Under the pieces are notes generated by a model that saw only the letters and a list, made by a program, of their open reading frames with translations, made no database searches and had not been told where the DNA came from. The translations under genes and the position numbers were made by a program. DNA of 38,940 nucleotides from Oscillospiraceae bacterium (lineage in GTDB: Bacteria; Bacillota; Clostridia; UMGS1810). Numbering within the stretch: the first letter of the stretch is position 1; each line of letters opens with the position of its first letter. The stretch spans positions 6,813 to 45,752 of the forward strand of contig JAJXRJ010000018.1 in the NCBI GenBank assembly GCA_021629085.1. The letters run 5' to 3'. Below, piece by piece: positions 34,560 through 38,940 of the stretch.

Positions 34560-35439
34560 TCGGATCACCATGCAGCGCCGCGTCGTATTCCTCTGTCCAG
34601 TCTAAGCCGCGGTACTCCTTTCCCCGTTCGTCATTTTTTATAAAATCCATCAGCATATCAAGCATTTCCAGCGACCATGTATTCCGGTCGATCTGCGCCG
34701 TTGTAAACCGATTTTGCGTAATCATCTCAAACCCAAAAACATCCTTGATCTGTGTTTTCGAAGCTCCATCTACTACTGTCGCTACCAGATGGCTGGGAAT
34801 AAACAGTACACCACCGCCCCCGCCGTAAACAATGTCCCCCGGCAAACAAACGGCATTACCGATCCTGGTGACTGTATTAAATCCTGTCATCACAAAATCA
34901 CGGATCGGCGTAGGGTCAATCCCTCTGTAGTACACCTGTATATCCTCCACCTGTTTCATCTGCTCCGTATCGCGGATACCGCCCCAGATCACACCGCCGC
35001 CGGTTTTGGTTTTCGTCTTGATTGCCGTGGTAAGGTTTCCGCCTAAAAACGTCCCCTTATAGATTTTATCGTACATATCCGCCACAACTACATCGCCTTC
35101 TACCAGTGTGTCAATTACCCACTGGTTATAATTTCCTTTGCGCCCTTCCGCAGCGCCTTCTGCAAACAATACCGCATGCAAATCTGGCCGTGTGGGGGCA
35201 AAATTTGCTGTCACCGCCCGCCCAATCAGTTTTCTGCCGTCGTCATGCAGGGTTTTTAATCTGCCCTCAAACTGGTTTTCATACCCCCTTACAAAAATTG
35301 GTTTCCAGATTTCCTCCAGCGTCAGCGATCTAAGCGCTTTCAGATACCGATCCGGCACCTTAGGGCGCCCGTCCGCAAACCGTTCACCAGTCCACTGGGG
35401 GGTTAGTGCGATAATTTCTTCCTTTACATTAAAACGCAT
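34537..35439 (-). CDS. RraA-family protein, possible aldolase
   Basis: The 300-residue protein belongs to the RraA/HMG-aldolase-like family, with GRAVTANFAP near 73-82, VVVADMYDKIYKGTFLGGNL near 117-136, GGGVIWGGIRDTEQM near 147-161, and GDIVYGGGGGVLFIPSHL. Class II aldolases of this family carry a D-X20-R-D motif; here Arg156-Asp157 are present, but the position 21 residues before the Arg is Asn135. In this operon a retro-aldol step on a 2-keto-3-deoxy sugar acid is plausible. N- and C-terminal extensions make it longer than the 160-240 residues of simple RraA. A good AGGAGGA site precedes the ATG. Confidence 0.85.
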   Translation of the reverse strand: MRFNVKEEIIALTPQWTGERFADGRPKVPDRYLKALRSLTLEEIWKPIFVRGYENQFEGRLKTLHDDGRKLIGRAVTANFAPTRPDLHAVLFAEGAAEGRKGNYNQWVIDTLVEGDVVVADMYDKIYKGTFLGGNLTTAIKTKTKTGGGVIWGGIRDTEQMKQVEDIQVYYRGIDPTPIRDFVMTGFNTVTRIGNAVCLPGDIVYGGGGGVLFIPSHLVATVVDGASKTQIKDVFGFEMITQNRFTTAQIDRNTWSLEMLDMLMDFIKNDERGKEYRGLDWTEEYDAALHGDPNDTQTAL

Positions 35440-35455
35440 CCGCTATTCCTCCTCA

Positions 35456-36184
35456 TTACAAATGCATTCCGCCATCAATGATAATATCCGTTCCCGTTAT
35501 GTAACGCCCTTCCTGAGAGCACAGCAGCAATACCATTGGCGCAATGTCCCGCTCTTCTCCCACATATCCGCATGGAATGCCAGATAGCACTTTTTTTCGG
35601 TATGCAGCGTCCGCAAGTGCATCCTCATTCCGTGATGTTGCAATCACACCCGGCGCCACATTGTTCACTGTGATACCATAAGCTGCAAACTGCCGCGCGG
35701 CATTTTGCGCCAAATTCAGTTGTGCGGATTTAGACGCCGCGTATGCCGCCATAGCAGGGTGCTGTTTATATTGGTTCACACTGCCTACTGTAACCACCCG
35801 CCCCCACTGCTGCAATTTCATATATGGGATATATTTTTGCATCAGCATCAGTGTGCTCTTGAAATTTGTCTGTATTTGCCTGTCAAATTCATCCGCAGTA
35901 ATTTCAAAAAAATCTTTTCGAATCTGCACCGAAGCATTGAGAACCAGGATGTCCACATCTCCGGTTGCCCGGTACAGCAGCTCGGGGCCGTCCTCCCGGG
36001 ACAAATCTGCCAGAACCGGGACTGCGTTTTCAATTTGGCTGCTGGCCTCCCGGCATTTTTCCACGCTCGTCGCACCATGCACAAATACATGGGCGCCATG
36101 TACAGACAGCTGTTTTGCAATCTCAAACCCGATCCCTTGTGTAGAACCGGTTACCAGCGCCGTTTTCCCATTTAAATTAAACAT
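35456..36184 (-). CDS. SDR-family NAD(P)-dependent oxidoreductase
   Basis: The 242-residue short-chain dehydrogenase has TGSTQGIG at 12-19, an NAS variant of the NNAG motif at 83-85, and catalytic Ser135 (VGSVNQ), Tyr148 and Lys152 (YAASK). APGVIATSRNED and the C-terminal TGTDIIIDGGMHL are typical of classical SDRs. It should oxidise a sugar at C1 to a lactone, or an alcohol/ketone of the same pathway. ATG 36184 is chosen because AGGAGA lies 7 bases upstream; an in-frame start at 36241 runs into the GH10 gene. It follows the GH10-like gene by 10 bases. Confidence 0.92.
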   Translation of the reverse strand: MFNLNGKTALVTGSTQGIGFEIAKQLSVHGAHVFVHGATSVEKCREASSQIENAVPVLADLSREDGPELLYRATGDVDILVLNASVQIRKDFFEITADEFDRQIQTNFKSTLMLMQKYIPYMKLQQWGRVVTVGSVNQYKQHPAMAAYAASKSAQLNLAQNAARQFAAYGITVNNVAPGVIATSRNEDALADAAYRKKVLSGIPCGYVGEERDIAPMVLLLCSQEGRYITGTDIIIDGGMHL

Positions 36185-36194
36185 TGTTTTTCTC

Positions 36195-37514
36195 CTAAAT
36201 CTCAATTGTAAATTCATTGCTCCCGGCTTTGCATAAGTCAATCTGATGGGTTACGCTTTTCCCGTCCGCTTCCACCTGAATTTCATACGCCCCGTAAAAA
36301 CCATGAAAATGCACATTGCCACCTTCATCTGAAACAGTTTGTTTTTCCGTGTGCCATTTTTTTTGAAACAAGTCTTTAACTGTATAATATGCCGGTTTCG
36401 GCGTCATGTCAAAGCGGATCAGCCCGCCCCGGTAATAATTTTCTCCTGCCGTCATATCCCCCTGCGGAGCAAATGCAGCATAGCCATCCACTACGTTCCA
36501 ATAAATAATCTGCTCCACATTGGGATGGCTAAACCAAATGGAATACAACGTTTCTATAATTTCTGCCTGTAACTTTTCGTCCTCCTCCCCTGCTGTATAA
36601 GCGGGGATTGTGACCTCGGTCAACTGAATCGGCAAACCAAAATCAGCATAACGATCAAGAATTTTGTATAGATGACGCGGATCGTATTCACGTATGGTAC
36701 TTTTCGCTTCCTCCTCCTTCCGATGGAACATATGAAACTGTAGCCCGATTGCGTCAATGCGCGCTCCATTGCGGATAGCCCGTTCAATCTGCATATAATA
36801 TGGATCCCGGTTTCGTCCATTTTCCCGCCAAACATTGCTCCATTCGTTAATCACCAACTGGTTTGCCGGGAATTCTTTTTCCGCCAATTTAAAGCACCAT
36901 TCCACATACTTATCATCCTCATAAAACGCAGTTACACCGGTTTTCCAAAACATTTCGTTCGTCACCTCAATCGTCCGGATCCGATCTGCGTACCGGCGGG
37001 CAATTTCGGCATACCGGCGCATTAATTCCCTTTTCACGGTAAATACATTCTGATCTTTCAGCCAGTCCGGGAAAAAGTGCTCATATGCCAACGCATGCTC
37101 TCGCGGCTCAATCCCGTATTTTTCACAATATTCCAAACACAGGTCCGGGTTTGGACGTCTGTAAATTTTCGGTGCGTTCTTTTCATAACGTGTTTTTCCC
37201 TTTTCCGGCTCCAAATCATTCCAATAAAATGGAAGCGTTGCCATATTAAACGCATCCTTAAAAAATTCTTTGTATTTTTCGTTTTTTTCCGTGCTTTCAA
37301 ACTCATCCAGCATAAACAGATTTGCGCCGTATTTAAACGCATGGTTTTTCTGAGTGATCTTAACCCTGACGTCTTGCGCAGGCCGCCCCGCCGTATCAAC
37401 CACATGCAGACAGGCGTACCCTTTCCGGTTTTTCTCAATTCCTGCCTGGATAGATTTCTCCATAAATTTTCGGTGTTCCTCAAAATTCCGCATTACTTCC
37501 GTTCTTCTTGACAT
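36195..37514 (-). CDS. GH10-like glycoside hydrolase (xylanase clan)
   Basis: The 439-residue protein matches the GH10 barrel. ANLFMLDEF opens the barrel, FYWNDLEPEKG marks the second strand, the acid/base is Glu187 in VTNEMFW, and the nucleophile is Glu300 in QLTEVTIP. YWNVVDGYAAFAP and GGLIRFDMTPKPAYYTVKDLF close it. The HxxxWH stretch of xylanases is replaced by HALAYEHFFPDWL at 140-152, and a small beta domain sits at 400-439. There is no signal peptide, so it acts inside the cell, likely on short oligosaccharides. AAGGTGA precedes ATG 37514 by 6 bases and overlaps the stop of the preceding gene. Confidence 0.88.
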   Translation of the reverse strand: MSRRTEVMRNFEEHRKFMEKSIQAGIEKNRKGYACLHVVDTAGRPAQDVRVKITQKNHAFKYGANLFMLDEFESTEKNEKYKEFFKDAFNMATLPFYWNDLEPEKGKTRYEKNAPKIYRRPNPDLCLEYCEKYGIEPREHALAYEHFFPDWLKDQNVFTVKRELMRRYAEIARRYADRIRTIEVTNEMFWKTGVTAFYEDDKYVEWCFKLAEKEFPANQLVINEWSNVWRENGRNRDPYYMQIERAIRNGARIDAIGLQFHMFHRKEEEAKSTIREYDPRHLYKILDRYADFGLPIQLTEVTIPAYTAGEEDEKLQAEIIETLYSIWFSHPNVEQIIYWNVVDGYAAFAPQGDMTAGENYYRGGLIRFDMTPKPAYYTVKDLFQKKWHTEKQTVSDEGGNVHFHGFYGAYEIQVEADGKSVTHQIDLCKAGSNEFTIEI

Positions 37515-37525
37515 ACCGCTTCACC

Positions 37526-38884
37526 TTAACTCCATGTCCGGTCGTTGGCCCATTCACGGTCCCATTGGGATGTAGGTTCCCATTGTCCGGGATAATTTTG
37601 ATGTATATGTTCTGCAATAAGCTCCTCGTTCAGCCCGTCAATCCCCAATCCCGGCTTATCCGGCACTTCCACAAACCCATCGCGAATCAACGGATTATCA
37701 ATACCAGTTACCAAATCGTTCCACCAGGGAATATCACTGGAGTGGTATTCCACGGCCAACACATTCTGTACAGCTGCAGCAGCGTGGATTGCCGCCATAC
37801 AGCCAATGGGGCTTTCCGCCATATGAATCGCCATCGCAACACCATACCGGTCGCACATATTTCCCAGTTTTTTCAGCTCCATAGCACCGCCGATGGTTAA
37901 AACGTCCGGATGCACCACCGAAACGCCGCCGGAAGCCATCAGCGGTTCAAAATTTTCAGCTAGATAAATATCCTCTCCGGTGCATATCGGTATATGGCAC
38001 GCATTGGCGATTTTGACGTAATGGTTCGTATAATGCCACGGGGCAATGTCTTCAATCCAAGCAATATTATATTTTTCCAGCCGTTTTGCAAACAGAATAC
38101 AGTCCTCAATACAGACATGCCCGAAATGATCAACCGCAAGCGGCACTTCATATCCAATCACGCTGCGCACTTCCCGCACATAGTTCTCCAGGTAATCCAT
38201 TCCCTTCTGTGTAATGTGGATTCCAGTGGCATGGTGGGGGATTGTAAAGATTTCATAATTTTTCCCCAGCATCATGTCCATATCAATACTGCCTTTTTGA
38301 TGATTGATGGCCTTCATAGAGTATTTTTTTATATCTTCCAGAAATCCCAAAGGTGCATTCAGACATCCCGGTTCATCCAGCAATAGCTCTATCCCCAAAT
38401 CCATCTTTAGAAATGTAAATCCTTTGTCAATCCTTTTCTGAAGTGCTTTGCCCATATCCGTGCCGCTATGTTTGCCATCCACGTCCGTATCACAATACAT
38501 GCGCACTTTATCCCGGAATTTGCCACCGAGCAGCTGCCATACCGGGACACCCCAAGCCTTTCCGGCCAAATCCAGCAAAGCAATTTCAATGCCGGACACG
38601 CCGCCGCCCTGCCTGGATGGCCCGCCAAACTGCCGTATCCGCCGAAATAGCTTGTCAAAATTGCATGGATTTTCACCTAAAATCCTGGATTTGAGCATCA
38701 AAGCATACGTTGCGCTGGATGCGTCGCGAACCTCGCCATATCCCACCAATCCCTGGTTGGTATAAATTTTGATCAATGGGCAATGTTTCGGCGCACCGTT
38801 AATATTGGTCACGCGTAAATCTGTAATTTTCAGCGCAGACGGCTGGGAAGCAGTCCGCACATGCTCCAATATATTTGTTTCCAT
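37526..38884 (-). CDS. Enolase-superfamily (mandelate racemase/muconate lactonizing) sugar-acid dehydratase
   Basis: The 452-residue protein has the capping domain (residues 1-130) and the modified TIM barrel of this superfamily. The metal ligands are Asp252 (LAVDHFGH), Glu278 (AWIEDIAP) and Glu304 (CTGEDIYL). A His354-Asp327 type dyad is suggested by AIHMAESPIG and VVHPDVLTIGG. An insert of about 60 residues follows strand two (FLKMDLG, 165-225). It should remove water from an acid sugar to give a 2-keto-3-deoxy acid. AAAGGA lies 7 bases before the ATG. It is the first visible gene of the operon, whose promoter lies in the last 56 bases or beyond the window. Confidence 0.87.
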   Translation of the reverse strand: METNILEHVRTASQPSALKITDLRVTNINGAPKHCPLIKIYTNQGLVGYGEVRDASSATYALMLKSRILGENPCNFDKLFRRIRQFGGPSRQGGGVSGIEIALLDLAGKAWGVPVWQLLGGKFRDKVRMYCDTDVDGKHSGTDMGKALQKRIDKGFTFLKMDLGIELLLDEPGCLNAPLGFLEDIKKYSMKAINHQKGSIDMDMMLGKNYEIFTIPHHATGIHITQKGMDYLENYVREVRSVIGYEVPLAVDHFGHVCIEDCILFAKRLEKYNIAWIEDIAPWHYTNHYVKIANACHIPICTGEDIYLAENFEPLMASGGVSVVHPDVLTIGGAMELKKLGNMCDRYGVAMAIHMAESPIGCMAAIHAAAAVQNVLAVEYHSSDIPWWNDLVTGIDNPLIRDGFVEVPDKPGLGIDGLNEELIAEHIHQNYPGQWEPTSQWDREWANDRTWS

Positions 38885-38940
38885 TGTTTCGTCCTTTCCA
38901 TTGACTTTTAACTATTTTCATGATATTATTTTAATACTAT

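Noticed and set aside
1..38940. CRISPR arrays, insertion sequences, prophage or integrase signatures
   Set aside because: Reading both strands showed no regularly spaced repeats, no transposase or integrase frame, and no terminal inverted repeats with target duplications.

Overview
The window looks like chromosomal DNA of a Gram-positive anaerobe of class Clostridia (Bacillota). The support is a pyrophosphate-type phosphofructokinase, a short RelQ-like alarmone synthetase, a BlaI/BlaR pair, a Pst operon ending in phoU, a Wzx/Wzy exopolysaccharide locus, strong AGGAGG-type ribosome sites and several near-perfect sigma-A promoters. The family and genus cannot be fixed from the sequence alone. 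No rRNA, tRNA, CRISPR, insertion sequence or phage gene is visible.

Layout. 1-2.6 kb: a fused protein joining a sugar-phosphate isomerase-like TIM barrel to an acyl-CoA synthetase. 2.8-5.1 kb: a BlaR1-like membrane peptidase and its BlaI-like repressor, with two operators. 5.3-8.5 kb: a secreted carbohydrate-binding-like protein and a WbsX/GH99-like enzyme. 8.6-9.1 kb: a PAP2 membrane phosphatase read divergently from the WbsX-like gene. 9.2-13.2 kb: pstS-pstC-pstA-pstB-phoU on the minus strand. PstS appears to be circularly permuted.

13.4-27.4 kb is an exopolysaccharide locus in two converging operons. The plus operon holds the initiating phosphoglycosyl transferase, a Wzx flippase and a GT2. 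The minus operon holds GT2, Wzy, GT2, two Wzz-like proteins, a pyruvyl transferase, a metallophosphoesterase and two GT4-like enzymes. Each operon starts at a perfect TTGACA-17-TATAAT promoter. 27.6-30.1 kb carries a small membrane-anchored protein, PPi-phosphofructokinase and RelQ, each with its own promoter.

30.2-33.6 kb is a zone of decay: an AraC-type regulator cut off before its DNA-binding domain, a GH127 gene broken by a frameshift and two internal deletions, and unassigned remnants. 32.4-38.9 kb is a minus-strand catabolic operon. In transcription order it holds an enolase-superfamily sugar-acid dehydratase, a GH10-like hydrolase, an SDR dehydrogenase, an RraA-family protein, a lactonase-like beta-propeller, a doubtful small ORF and a DUF4838-like protein. 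Together they would fit release of a sugar from a plant glycan, then oxidation, lactone opening, dehydration and aldol cleavage without phosphorylation. The substrate is not evident.
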